A stretch of 64,000 bases of DNA, from NCBI GenBank assembly GCA_900469955.1, contig UBYX01000007.1:1-64000 (forward strand), read 5' to 3'. Below, in pieces: positions 9,005 through 17,042 of the stretch; position 1 is the stretch's first letter; the number at the start of each line of letters is the position of its first letter. The translations under genes were made by a program, and so were the position numbers. Under the pieces are notes generated by a model. The model made no database searches, had not been told where the DNA came from, and was given only the letters and a program-made list of their open reading frames with translations. Source of the stretch: Hyphomicrobiales bacterium. Its GTDB lineage: Bacteria; Pseudomonadota; Alphaproteobacteria; Rhizobiales; Rhizobiaceae.

Positions 9005-11460
9005 TCGCCCGTCTCCCATTCACAGAACCGGGCGAGCCAATGCTCCGGTTCTTCGCCATGAAGTTCGCGCAGGCGCGCACATTCCTCGATCGTCTCTTTA
9101 CGCCCAGAAAGAACCTTGACGAGATCGGGCATGGCCGAAAGATCAAGTCTGGCGATGACCGAGTCATTGCCGTGCTTGATCAGGAAGGTTCTTTTTTCCG
9201 GAGGCGTGGCCTTGATGAAGTTGAATTCCTTCATCGTGAGGTCAAAGCGTTTGATATAGCTTTCTTCGTCGGCCCGCGGGTTGGGAAAGTGAATATGGGT
9301 GGCCGTTTGCTCAATCAACGTATGGGCGGCTTTCGCCTTGGCGATGTCGGCAGCTGATTGTGTGCCGAAGCCGACAATGCCGTTCAGCTTTCGGATCGTC
9401 TTCATCTTGTCGACGATGAAGTTGCTAAACGTCTCGTCCATCAAAAGCTGCCAGCCTTCGTCCATGAAAAACATCGCGGGATTTCCATCGAGCAACTCGT
9501 CAAGGCGGTGGTAAAGGTACATCAGCGCCGGCGTGCGGACGTCCTCGTGTGCGAGTATGTGGGTCATGTCGAAACCGAAGACGCGGCGGGACGACAGCGA
9601 CAGGACGTCGTCTGCGGCATTAAACAGCCAGCCCTTCTCGCCATCGATCCAGGCGCGAAGGCGAGAATGAAGGTCATTGGCATCTGCCCGCGAGCGGCCG
9701 ACCAGAAGGCCTGCGAGGTTCAAAAGATTTCGCTCGGCCCTCGGCTCTTGCATTAGGCGCAGGATGGCCCTTTCCAGTGTGTCCTCGTCTTCCTGGGTGA
9801 GCTCGCTGCGATCGCCAGATCGCAGCATCGCCTTGGTGAGCCGCAGGAGAAAATCACGGTTCGGACCTGTATTGTCGAGTTGCAGCGGGTTAAAGCCGGT
9901 CGGCGTTCCCGGCACCAGGATCTCATAGGAGCCCCCGATCGCTCTTATGAAAATTTCTGCGCCCCGATCCTTGTCGAAGAATACCGCCTTTGGCTTCGGT
10001 GAAACACGCATGGCCTGCGAAAGCAGGAAGGTTAACGCAACAGTCTTACCCGATCCGGTCGGTCCGGTGACCAAGAAATGGCCGATGTCGCGGCGATGGA
10101 AATTGAACCAATAGGGGGTCTGCGACGTCGTCTCGAGGATGGTGATCGGCAAACCCCAATGTGTACGGTCCGCCTGTCCGGACGCAAAATTATGCATCGA
10201 CGACAGGCCGGAAAAATTTGCGCTCGATAACATCGCCTTGCGCGCAATGTAGGAATGGTTGCCTGGAAGCTGCGCCCAAAAAGCCGCTTCAAGGTTGAGG
10301 TCCTCGCGCAGCCAATTGATGTTCATATCGGTGAGGCAGGCGCCAAGCTCGGAAACACTCCGGTTGAGGCCCTCCAGATCGCGCGACAGGCAAAGTAACG
10401 ACAGATGATGGAAGCCAAACACGGCCTCCTGGTTCATCAGGCTGTTCAGCGCATAGTCGATCTCCTGTTCGACCGAGCTACCCGCTTCATCCGAGGCTCT
10501 GATTTGTCTTTGCAGCCGGGAAATCCGCTCCTGCGCAATCGGCTTGTCGGCAAGGGTGAAAGACTGGGTGAGAATAAACTCGTGGTTGACCTGTAAAAGG
10601 CCATCCAACATGCCGGGGCCTGTAAAAGGGGGATATTCCTTGATCGACAACATAGCGCCATACCGAATGTCTTCATCGACAGCCGCCTGCGCCTGCATGG
10701 TCCGCTTGCCGAAATGCAGTCGTGAGGTGCCGACGAAGTTGCGGATCCCCATGCGTGGCAGGCGCACCTTTTGGCGCGCGCCGCAGGTCAGGATGGTATT
10801 GAAGAATTCACAAGGCTCGGAAAAAGGTTCTGCCTGCGTCTCGCCCGTTTGTCCGTCTGTCCGTATAGGGGCGCCGTGACGCCTCCGATGGGTGATGCCA
10901 AGCGCATGTGCCCCATACTTGCTGAGATCCTGCACGATGGTGGCAACAAGCTCCTCAAGCTCGCTGATGTCGTCGGAGCTCTGCTGTCGCTTGCCACCCC
11001 TGTCCGAGCGCTTGAAAATTTTTTTGAAACTATCACCAATGCCGAGAACGCCGCGCATACCCGATCGTATGATGGTCAGGTAGATTTCGTTTTTGAACAT
11101 GCGCTTGTCGCGCAATTGGTCCATATAGCGCGTGTTCAAAAGATCGCAGAACCGGTCGTCGAAGGTGGCGTCAAGGTCGGTTTTGACTTCTCTCCGCACG
11201 ACCGTTGACCAAAGTGAATAGCGGCTGGAGCCGAGAGCCCGGATCATCGTATTTTGTACGACCGAACGCATATTCAGTTCAGCCTGGTCTTCCGTTTGGA
11301 AGAACAACCCCTGCAACTTGATGACGCTCAGGAGCGATCCGTTCTCAAGTCCGATTATTGTATCGGAGACATGCCGCAGATACGGGATATGTCGCGACAT
11401 CGGCCGCTCCCTCTGGGCTATGGGGCCGAAACCAAGTTCTTGCCTGACCACCTTCAGCAT
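9001..11460 (-). CDS. virB4: Type IV secretion ATPase VirB4
   Basis: 819 residues, normal for the family. The N-terminal CagE/VirB4 domain is followed by a motor domain with Walker A GPTGSGKT at 466-473 and a Walker B stretch (AMFFMDEGWQLL). It powers pilus biogenesis and substrate transfer at the inner membrane. The ATG is two bases after the virB3 stop. Confidence 0.96.
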   Translation of the reverse strand: MLKVVRQELGFGPIAQRERPMSRHIPYLRHVSDTIIGLENGSLLSVIKLQGLFFQTEDQAELNMRSVVQNTMIRALGSSRYSLWSTVVRREVKTDLDATFDDRFCDLLNTRYMDQLRDKRMFKNEIYLTIIRSGMRGVLGIGDSFKKIFKRSDRGGKRQQSSDDISELEELVATIVQDLSKYGAHALGITHRRRHGAPIRTDGQTGETQAEPFSEPCEFFNTILTCGARQKVRLPRMGIRNFVGTSRLHFGKRTMQAQAAVDEDIRYGAMLSIKEYPPFTGPGMLDGLLQVNHEFILTQSFTLADKPIAQERISRLQRQIRASDEAGSSVEQEIDYALNSLMNQEAVFGFHHLSLLCLSRDLEGLNRSVSELGACLTDMNINWLREDLNLEAAFWAQLPGNHSYIARKAMLSSANFSGLSSMHNFASGQADRTHWGLPITILETTSQTPYWFNFHRRDIGHFLVTGPTGSGKTVALTFLLSQAMRVSPKPKAVFFDKDRGAEIFIRAIGGSYEILVPGTPTGFNPLQLDNTGPNRDFLLRLTKAMLRSGDRSELTQEDEDTLERAILRLMQEPRAERNLLNLAGLLVGRSRADANDLHSRLRAWIDGEKGWLFNAADDVLSLSSRRVFGFDMTHILAHEDVRTPALMYLYHRLDELLDGNPAMFFMDEGWQLLMDETFSNFIVDKMKTIRKLNGIVGFGTQSAADIAKAKAAHTLIEQTATHIHFPNPRADEESYIKRFDLTMKEFNFIKATPPEKRTFLIKHGNDSVIARLDLSAMPDLVKVLSGRKETIEECARLRELHGEEPEHWLARFCEWETGE

Positions 11461-11462
11461 GG

Positions 11463-11765
11463 TTACGCCCCGTACGAGTTCGAGCCCCAGAAATGCTTGT
11501 TAGGCGTCCGGGGGGTTGTGCGAGCGGTCACCTGCAATACGTCGAGGATCTTGCTGTCGAAGGCGCAGAGCGAGAACAGGGCGAGATAGGTGATTGGTGC
11601 GATTAAGAGTGCCAAAAGATCGTTGGTCGCCAGCCAGCCGATAATGGTGATGCCAACGATGATGACGACCGCCATATAGGGCACCCCCCATAACGTCGGT
11701 GACCTGGTCAAGCCGACGACAAGTGGCGTGAGAGCTGGCCTTTCGTCTTCGATAAATGCAGTCAT
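11463..11765 (-). CDS. virB3: Type IV secretion protein VirB3
   Basis: 100 residues with a paired hydrophobic region (about residues 27-70), matching the VirB3/TrbD family, which associates with VirB4 at the inner membrane. It is packed between virB2 and virB4 with gaps of a few bases. Confidence 0.9.
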   Translation of the reverse strand: MTAFIEDERPALTPLVVGLTRSPTLWGVPYMAVVIIVGITIIGWLATNDLLALLIAPITYLALFSLCAFDSKILDVLQVTARTTPRTPNKHFWGSNSYGA

Positions 11766-11768
11766 CGG

Positions 11769-12110
11769 TCACTGCCCGACCGCTGATATCATCTGGTCGA
11801 CGATCGCCGGGGCGCCAAATACCAAGCCGATACCGATAACGACGGCACCTGCCGTGAACCAGGAAAGGCGCCCTGCGAAAGCCAAAAATCCAAGGCCGAT
11901 CACCGCAATGATCGCCAGAAGCCGGCCAAAGGGGCCAGTGATGAAGTCGACGATCATCTGAACGGCCGTTTCAAGCGGCGCGAAAGCGCCGCCCCCACTG
12001 GTTTGAGCTAGTGCGGCATCGGCGGTGATGATCTGGAAGAGGGCGGTGATGCCCATCAGGGCTACAACTTTCAGTGCCCGTCGCTCGACCTTCTGGAATT
12101 GGGTATGCAT
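11769..12110 (-). CDS. virB2: Type IV secretion major pilin VirB2
   Basis: 113 residues. A long signal peptide (to about A-L-A-Q-T, residue 37) is followed by two hydrophobic helices, the layout of VirB2/TrbC pilins. The mature part of about 75 residues would form the pilus and line the conduit. It is the second gene of the operon, between virB1 and virB3. Confidence 0.9.
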   Translation of the reverse strand: MHTQFQKVERRALKVVALMGITALFQIITADAALAQTSGGGAFAPLETAVQMIVDFITGPFGRLLAIIAVIGLGFLAFAGRLSWFTAGAVVIGIGLVFGAPAIVDQMISAVGQ

Positions 12111-12123
12111 CCACTTTTCTCCT

Positions 12124-13077
12124 TCAAAAATGCATCACACCGCCGATAAACCGGCCGTTCTTTTCAACCGGGACAATGCCCATAAGTGTGCCGCGATCGG
12201 CCCCCGCAGTTGTGCGAGCCCCGCTGGTGCCAATGCGAGGTTTCGGCGTGGGCATCCCCAGGCCGAGTTGATAATTGATCACCTTTGCGACGTATCTGAC
12301 GGTTTCGGCAAAGGGCGGAATCCCGGCATATTGGTAGATGCGCTGTTCGCCACTGTTGTAAGCGGCTGCAATCAAGAGGGGATTCTTAAATTCCTCCTGT
12401 AGTATCCGCAGGTATCTTACCCCGCCTTCGACGTTTTGGGTTGGGTCGCAGACGTCCTCAACGCCGAAGCGAGCAGCGGTCTCAGGCATCAGTTGCATCG
12501 GGCCACGCGCGCCCTTTGGGGAATTTCGCTTCGTGTCGAAATCGCTCTCGGCCCAGGTAATTGCGACTGCCAAGTCTTCGTTGACCTCGTAACGCCGTGC
12601 GGTTTCGACGACGAGACGTCGGACGTCCGCTGGCATCAGCGGCGAGGGGCCGCATTCGACAGCCTGTTTCCCCCTTTTGATCCCCGGAGCTCTTGAGCTT
12701 GAGCGTCTGATGCCGGACCCCTCAGAGTTGGCACTCCTCGTTATGTCGGAAGACGAATTCGGTATTCTTTCTCTTTGAAGCGTAATGTCACCAAAATAGT
12801 AATCCTTGCTAGAACGTCCGCAGCTTGCGACGACGCCGCTGATGATCATCTCAGATGAAGGGCAGGGGGTCCGCCTTGCGTCGCCCGAAGACGCAGAGAC
12901 GAGAGATGCGGAAGTTGTTTTCAGCCGGAAGGACGAGATTTCATAAATATCTGAAATAAAGGCAATTTTTCGAGAAAATTGCTCTGCATAAGTTTCGCTT
13001 GTCGTAGCTGCAACGCCTGCTGTGAGGGCTAGGGTCGCTCCGCACACTGATCGGGAAAGGCGACGGGTATGGCGCAT
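12124..13077 (-). CDS. virB1: Lytic transglycosylase VirB1
   Basis: 317 residues. A signal peptide is followed by about 110 residues of Ser/Arg-rich linker with several Cys, then an SLT domain from about residue 148 with catalytic Glu177 (W-A-E-S-D-F), GPMQLMPETA and AAYNSGEQR. It digests peptidoglycan locally for assembly of the secretion apparatus. It is the first gene of the operon, so the promoter should lie in 13078-13217. The linker is longer than in typical VirB1 proteins. Confidence 0.88.
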   Translation of the reverse strand: MRHTRRLSRSVCGATLALTAGVAATTSETYAEQFSRKIAFISDIYEISSFRLKTTSASLVSASSGDARRTPCPSSEMIISGVVASCGRSSKDYYFGDITLQRERIPNSSSDITRSANSEGSGIRRSSSRAPGIKRGKQAVECGPSPLMPADVRRLVVETARRYEVNEDLAVAITWAESDFDTKRNSPKGARGPMQLMPETAARFGVEDVCDPTQNVEGGVRYLRILQEEFKNPLLIAAAYNSGEQRIYQYAGIPPFAETVRYVAKVINYQLGLGMPTPKPRIGTSGARTTAGADRGTLMGIVPVEKNGRFIGGVMHF

Positions 13078-13137
13078 TTCTTTCTGGCTCTCTTTTGTCT
13101 TGAGCTTCGATCTTGACCGGGTTATGGTCGTTGTCGC

Positions 13138-13154
13138 TATACGTTATTCGTATA
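13138..13154. promoter_or_regulatory. Inverted repeat in the divergent virB1/nuclease-like promoter region
   Basis: TATACG-N5-CGTATA is a perfect dyad with 6-base arms, between the start of virB1 (minus) and the start of the secreted nuclease-fold gene (plus). A TATAAT hexamer overlaps its right arm at 13151-13156. It could be an operator controlling one or both genes. No regulator is identified. Confidence 0.4.
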
Positions 13155-13217
13155 ATCTTGCAGAGAGATAATAGAATTTCAAGACCCTTTCTCGGAAAAA
13201 TTGTATACGGAGATTGT

Positions 13218-13838
13218 ATGGTACCTCTCGTGAAGCTTGTGATGGCCGTTGCGATTGCCAGCTGCCTTTTGGCCGGTCCCGCTTGGGCTGTTCGGCCGAT
13301 CGACAAAAATTATGTTCGGTCGCTTGCAGGGCCGGGAAGGGTTGTGCTGGTGGTCGAATATTACGACGGTCGTGGTGAGGTGTTGGAGCGGAAGGGTTAT
13401 GCGACTTCGGGCTCTTTTGAAGTCCTGTCGGGGACCGACTTCCGCGTCCACGATACGATGGTCATCCATCTCTATGGTGTCGAGGCTTGCCAAGGCGAAA
13501 TGGTCAATCGGCGAGATGGCTTTGCCGGACGCTGCATCGATTTTGCCCGCCAACAGCTCGCAATCATGCTGAAAAATCCCAAGGTGGTCTTCTGTCGGGC
13601 GTTCTTCACTGAAAAGAACGCGCCAGTTCAAAACGCCACCTGTTATGGGTATCACTATTTTCCGGGCAGTCTCGACAGCGTCGACATGTTTGAGGAGCAG
13701 CTTGTATCGCTTGGCGCGCTCCGTCTTATGAAAAAGCCCGATGGGACTTTAGCCCGACCAGATCTCATAAGGGCGGAGGAAATCGGCAAGAATGGATCCT
13801 TTGGGATGTGGGCCGATCCGAGAGCAAGTCAGCGATGA
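13218..13838 (+). CDS. Secreted thermonuclease-fold (SNase-like) protein, probably degenerate
   Basis: 206 residues from the ATG at 13218, preceded by GGAG. This start exposes a clear signal peptide (about 24 residues, ending G-P-A-W-A). The remainder matches the staphylococcal-nuclease-like fold: a strand I-H-L-Y-G-V-E-A where active members have R-L-x-G-I-D-A, and a C-terminal helix ending G-S-F-G-M-W-A. The usual catalytic Arg of the first motif is His here, so nuclease activity is doubtful. Several Cys suggest disulfides in the periplasm. It is transcribed away from virB1, and its link to the secretion system is only positional. Confidence 0.65.
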   Translation: MVPLVKLVMAVAIASCLLAGPAWAVRPIDKNYVRSLAGPGRVVLVVEYYDGRGEVLERKGYATSGSFEVLSGTDFRVHDTMVIHLYGVEACQGEMVNRRDGFAGRCIDFARQQLAIMLKNPKVVFCRAFFTEKNAPVQNATCYGYHYFPGSLDSVDMFEEQLVSLGALRLMKKPDGTLARPDLIRAEEIGKNGSFGMWADPRASQR

Positions 13839-13864
13839 TCTTAAGAGCGGGGCTCGGGTCTGTC

Positions 13865-13880
13865 GCCGCTAAGTAGCGGC
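13865..13880 (+). terminator. Hairpin after the nuclease-fold gene
   Basis: GCCGCTA-AG-TAGCGGC is a perfect stem beginning 27 bases after the stop codon. It is followed within ten bases by CCCGTTTGTTT, a moderately T-rich tail. This is consistent with a rho-independent terminator. Confidence 0.55.
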
Positions 13881-13914
13881 TAGCCCGTTTGTTTGCCGCA
13901 GATAACGGATGTGT

Positions 13915-13929
13915 CTGTATCGGATACAG
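13915..13929. promoter_or_regulatory. Perfect palindrome upstream of the diguanylate cyclase gene
   Basis: CTGTATC-G-GATACAG is a 15-base perfect dyad in the 254-base gap between the hairpin and the diguanylate cyclase start. It is a possible operator; no regulator was recognised. Confidence 0.35.
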
Positions 13930-14134
13930 GAAAGCCTCTTATCAGCTTGGGGTCGCTGGTGCAGTGTCTGTACGGAAGGCTCGGTATCACTTGAGCCATG
14001 TCCACTTTTCCGGGAGTTCGGTGCGTCGCTTCTAATTAAGTTATCTATGTTTTCACCATTACCGTCCGATATTACTGATTTGTGGCGACCCTCGAACGCC
14101 AAGCCGGAAGATTTTTTTCTACGAAAGTCCAGCC

Positions 14135-15145
14135 ATGTTCTTGGATGAAGATCACGAAGCGCTCGAAGCAGCAGAGCTTACCAAGCAGACACTTGTCGAT
14201 ACGCAGGAGAGGATGGGCATGATGCTCGATCTCATGCCGATGGGGCTGCTCATTCATACCCGGCAGGGAATTATTTTCGGAAACCAGGAGGCGGCACGCC
14301 TCCTGCAAGTGCCGCAAAGTGAAGTCGTCGGCAAACACTTCCTCGATTTCTTGACCACGCATGCTGAAGACGCCGCCCAACAGATGGAGGAGGCATTTGA
14401 CGGTCGGATCAGTGTTGAGCCGACCGAGGCTGAGGTCAAAACCGCCGCGGGTGAAACACGCACAATTAAGTTGATCGCGGGCGCCTTGCCTTGGGAAGGC
14501 AACCCAGTCGTTCAACTTCTCCTACAGGATATTACGGATCTAAAGATGATCCAGGACAGACTACACCTCTTGGCCGTGACCGACGAACTGACCGGTGCGT
14601 TCAACCGCCGTCATGCTTTCGCAATTGGCCACGGTTTGTTCAACGAAGGGATAGCTGGCCACCGCAAACTCGCTGTGGCTGTCCTCGACGTCGACCATTT
14701 CAAGCGTGTAAACGACACCTTCGGGCACGCAGCAGGCGACACTGCTCTGAAATCCTTGACGCGGTCGATCCAGGAGATCATCGCCGCCGATCCGTCCAGC
14801 GAGATGACCTTTGCCCGTGTCGGTGGAGAGGAATTCATGATCGTGTTTCCGGCTGTCGAACCGGGCAAAGTGCTTAAGATATGCGAACAGGTCAGGCGTG
14901 AGATCGAGGAGCGGCCCGTCTTATCGGCGGCGGGGACATTCCGGATGACAGTCTCCATTGGCCTGGCTTGGCAGAGTGCAATCGACAGTTCCTTCGATGC
15001 CTTGTATTCGAATGCCGACAAGGCGCTATACGAGGCGAAGTCCGCCGGCCGAAACCGCGTTTGCCAAGACGAGCGAGAACCAGAGTTGCGCCAAAGTTTG
15101 ATGGGAGCTTATGGCAATGAGGCTAAAAGCTCGCCCAAACGGTAG
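14135..15145 (+). CDS. PAS-GGDEF diguanylate cyclase
   Basis: 336 residues. A PAS sensor domain spans about residues 27-138, and a GGDEF domain about 148-305 with the active-site motif GGEEF at 230-234 and the substrate region F-N-R-R-H. The protein should make cyclic di-GMP from two GTP, a signal that often stimulates exopolysaccharide production. The RxxD inhibitory site, five residues before GGEEF in feedback-controlled members, is absent (S-S-E-M there), so product inhibition through that site is not expected. There is no membrane segment, so it is probably cytosolic. It sits alone on the plus strand. Confidence 0.9.
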   Translation: MFLDEDHEALEAAELTKQTLVDTQERMGMMLDLMPMGLLIHTRQGIIFGNQEAARLLQVPQSEVVGKHFLDFLTTHAEDAAQQMEEAFDGRISVEPTEAEVKTAAGETRTIKLIAGALPWEGNPVVQLLLQDITDLKMIQDRLHLLAVTDELTGAFNRRHAFAIGHGLFNEGIAGHRKLAVAVLDVDHFKRVNDTFGHAAGDTALKSLTRSIQEIIAADPSSEMTFARVGGEEFMIVFPAVEPGKVLKICEQVRREIEERPVLSAAGTFRMTVSIGLAWQSAIDSSFDALYSNADKALYEAKSAGRNRVCQDEREPELRQSLMGAYGNEAKSSPKR

Positions 15146-15299
15146 TGTCCTGAAGCAGCTAAATAATCTCGAAGAAGAGATGACCAAAGGTCGATAGTGG
15201 AGCGTGCTTCTGCCCTCGAAGATCCCGCATTCGTAGTGTCTGAAAGTCCGGCGGCAACCCGGGCCGCCTTCAATCAAAGCGATGTTTCCAAGAGCGCGC

Positions 15300-15587
15300 T
15301 CAGAAGAATCCTTCCACTGACCGGCAAATGGCTTTCATCTCCACCGCATCGAGGTGGGTCCCGGTCGCCAATATGTAGCTCGCCAGGTGCTCAAGTTTCA
15401 GGTGGGCTTCGTGTTCATCCAAGGGTTGCCATGACACGATCCTGTCGCGAACCTCACGTTCGGCACTACCAAGCTGCGCGGCAAATGGGTTATCTCGAAC
15501 TGGACTGCGCTGCCCCTTTAGTGCGAGGAGGAGCGTTCGATGGCGCGAGATGAGGGCCGTAAGTTCCAGAACATTCCTATCATCCAT
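15300..15587 (-). CDS. Small conserved-looking protein of unknown function
   Basis: 95 residues, not recognised. It is helical and charged, with no membrane segment or signal peptide. The ATG at 15587 has a weak purine-rich site upstream (AGGATGG). It is encoded opposite to the flanking diguanylate cyclase and XRE genes. The balanced composition and clean start support a real gene, but no function can be assigned. Confidence 0.5.
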   Translation of the reverse strand: MDDRNVLELTALISRHRTLLLALKGQRSPVRDNPFAAQLGSAEREVRDRIVSWQPLDEHEAHLKLEHLASYILATGTHLDAVEMKAICRSVEGFF

Positions 15588-15705
15588 CGTCCATCCTGCT
15601 TTGATCGCTTAATTGTCATTCTCGGTTGACGCCGGACCTTCGCGTCTGGCCAGTGGAAGCGCCGTTGATGTATGAGAGTTAGAAAACAATGATAGGCGGC
15701 CTTTC

Positions 15706-16176
15706 ATGAGAAGCAGAGTTGAGAAATACATTGAGGACAAAGGTCTCCTTGAGACGAGAGATCCCGAGGTCGACAAGCCGATTTTCCGGGGGCCAGGATT
15801 TGAAGGGGTGCCTGAGTTTTCCGAACTCGACAGCCGAATTTCGGAAGCGCTGAGGCAGGCACGGGAGCGGACTGGGCTTACACATGCTGATGTTGCGCCT
15901 TTGCTTGGACTTCACCCTCAAGTCTACGGTCGATATGAGCGCAACGAGACGAAGATGAATGTCACGCGGCTCATTCATCTGAGTGAGCTTTTGGATTTTT
16001 CGCCGATTGATGTCGTCATGGCCGCCGCCCCATATCGATTTGGAAAAACTCAACGTGAGGCAGAAAGGCGCCGGGAACTGATCAAGATCGTCGAAACCCT
16101 TCCGGCCGACGCCGTCGATTCATTGTTATCGCTGGTCGATGCAATGACCAGATTGCCGCCGAAAACCGAAAACTAG
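15706..16176 (+). CDS. XRE-family transcriptional regulator
   Basis: 156 residues. A helix-turn-helix of the Cro/C1 type covers about residues 40-100, with L-T-H-A-D-V-A-P-L-L-G and V-Y-G-R-Y-E-R-N-E as the recognition region. A C-terminal helical extension of about 45 residues may carry dimerisation. The ATG is preceded by AGGCGG. It lies next to the luxI gene, convergent with it, so it could act locally or on the polysaccharide genes; no target is shown. Confidence 0.8.
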   Translation: MRSRVEKYIEDKGLLETRDPEVDKPIFRGPGFEGVPEFSELDSRISEALRQARERTGLTHADVAPLLGLHPQVYGRYERNETKMNVTRLIHLSELLDFSPIDVVMAAAPYRFGKTQREAERRRELIKIVETLPADAVDSLLSLVDAMTRLPPKTEN

Positions 16177-16235
16177 TGGCGCAACGACTGCATTGCAGCC
16201 CTTGTCTGCAAATCCTCAAAAAGTCACGAAGTCCC

Positions 16236-16967
16236 TCATAGGCCGTATCCGTTTTCAACGCCTCCCGAGCTCACGAAGCCATCTGATATTTTGAGCGCCC
16301 CACCACTTTCTGCGCCTCTTCTGAGCGGAACGTCGTTCGTGAAAGGATGCTTCGGTTGCTCGGCAGCTGGCAGGGATAACAGCGATTGCCGTATCCCATG
16401 GGTTTTCCGGTGCAGTTCGAGCAGTCGGGGTGAGGGTTGGGCGGCAATCGCCATGAGCATTTCGCCGCAGTAAACCAGCGGTTCACAAAGAACCTGCAGA
16501 GGATAGCCTCTCTTCCGGATCATCTCTACGAGCATCGGATTTGTCTGGATGATGACCGTTTCCGCTCCCACATGGACAAGGAACTCAAGAACTGCGGTCA
16601 TCAAGATGTCGGCGGTTGCGACAGCCCCGATACAAGGAACACGAGCGTCGGTGGCACAACGTCCCCATTCGAAGACATGCCGTCCTTTTGGATAACTCTT
16701 TCCACCCATTAATTCCGGATAAATATGGGAGAGAAGGTGCGGTTTTGTCGTCGGAAGCAGGCGAGAATATCCAACGACCTCTCTCTCTTCCATTAGTACC
16801 AGGTGAATAGTGGACCGCGTATCGAATTGATCCTGTTCGCGCTCATCAGACCGCCGGAGCGCTTCCCAACCAAGTTCTTCAACAAAGCACTGATGGCGAA
16901 AACGCCAGACCTTCTCCATAGTGGTTGGTTTTTGTCCGATTTGGCTGCCTGTTATGACCTCAAGCAT
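16236..16967 (-). CDS. Acyl-homoserine-lactone synthase (LuxI family)
   Basis: 243 residues. Conserved LuxI residues are visible: W-R-F-R-H-Q-C-F near residue 26 (Arg and Phe), E-L-G-W, the Asp pair in Q-D-Q-F-D, G-Y-S-R-L-L near residue 66, and F-E-W-G-R-C about residue 99. The enzyme makes N-acyl-homoserine lactone from S-adenosylmethionine and acyl carrier protein. GGAGGA lies just before the ATG. The C-terminal 30 residues (Gly/Ser-rich) extend beyond the usual 210-220. It is downstream of luxR on the same strand after a 75-base gap, where I saw no clear lux box. Confidence 0.92.
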   Translation of the reverse strand: MLEVITGSQIGQKPTTMEKVWRFRHQCFVEELGWEALRRSDEREQDQFDTRSTIHLVLMEEREVVGYSRLLPTTKPHLLSHIYPELMGGKSYPKGRHVFEWGRCATDARVPCIGAVATADILMTAVLEFLVHVGAETVIIQTNPMLVEMIRKRGYPLQVLCEPLVYCGEMLMAIAAQPSPRLLELHRKTHGIRQSLLSLPAAEQPKHPFTNDVPLRRGAESGGALKISDGFVSSGGVENGYGL

Positions 16968-17042
16968 CGAATTTCCTCCGATCCAGCATGGTCATTGTGC
17001 AACCGGAGGTGACTGAATTCTATCCGTAAAATGTCGTAGATT

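Noticed and set aside
10771..11208. 145-residue plus-strand frame
   Set aside because: Lies wholly within virB4 on the opposite strand; the frame is a by-product of GC-rich codon use.
15197..15553. 118-residue plus-strand frame
   Set aside because: Opposite to the 95-residue gene at 15300-15587, which has better composition and start; taken as shadow.
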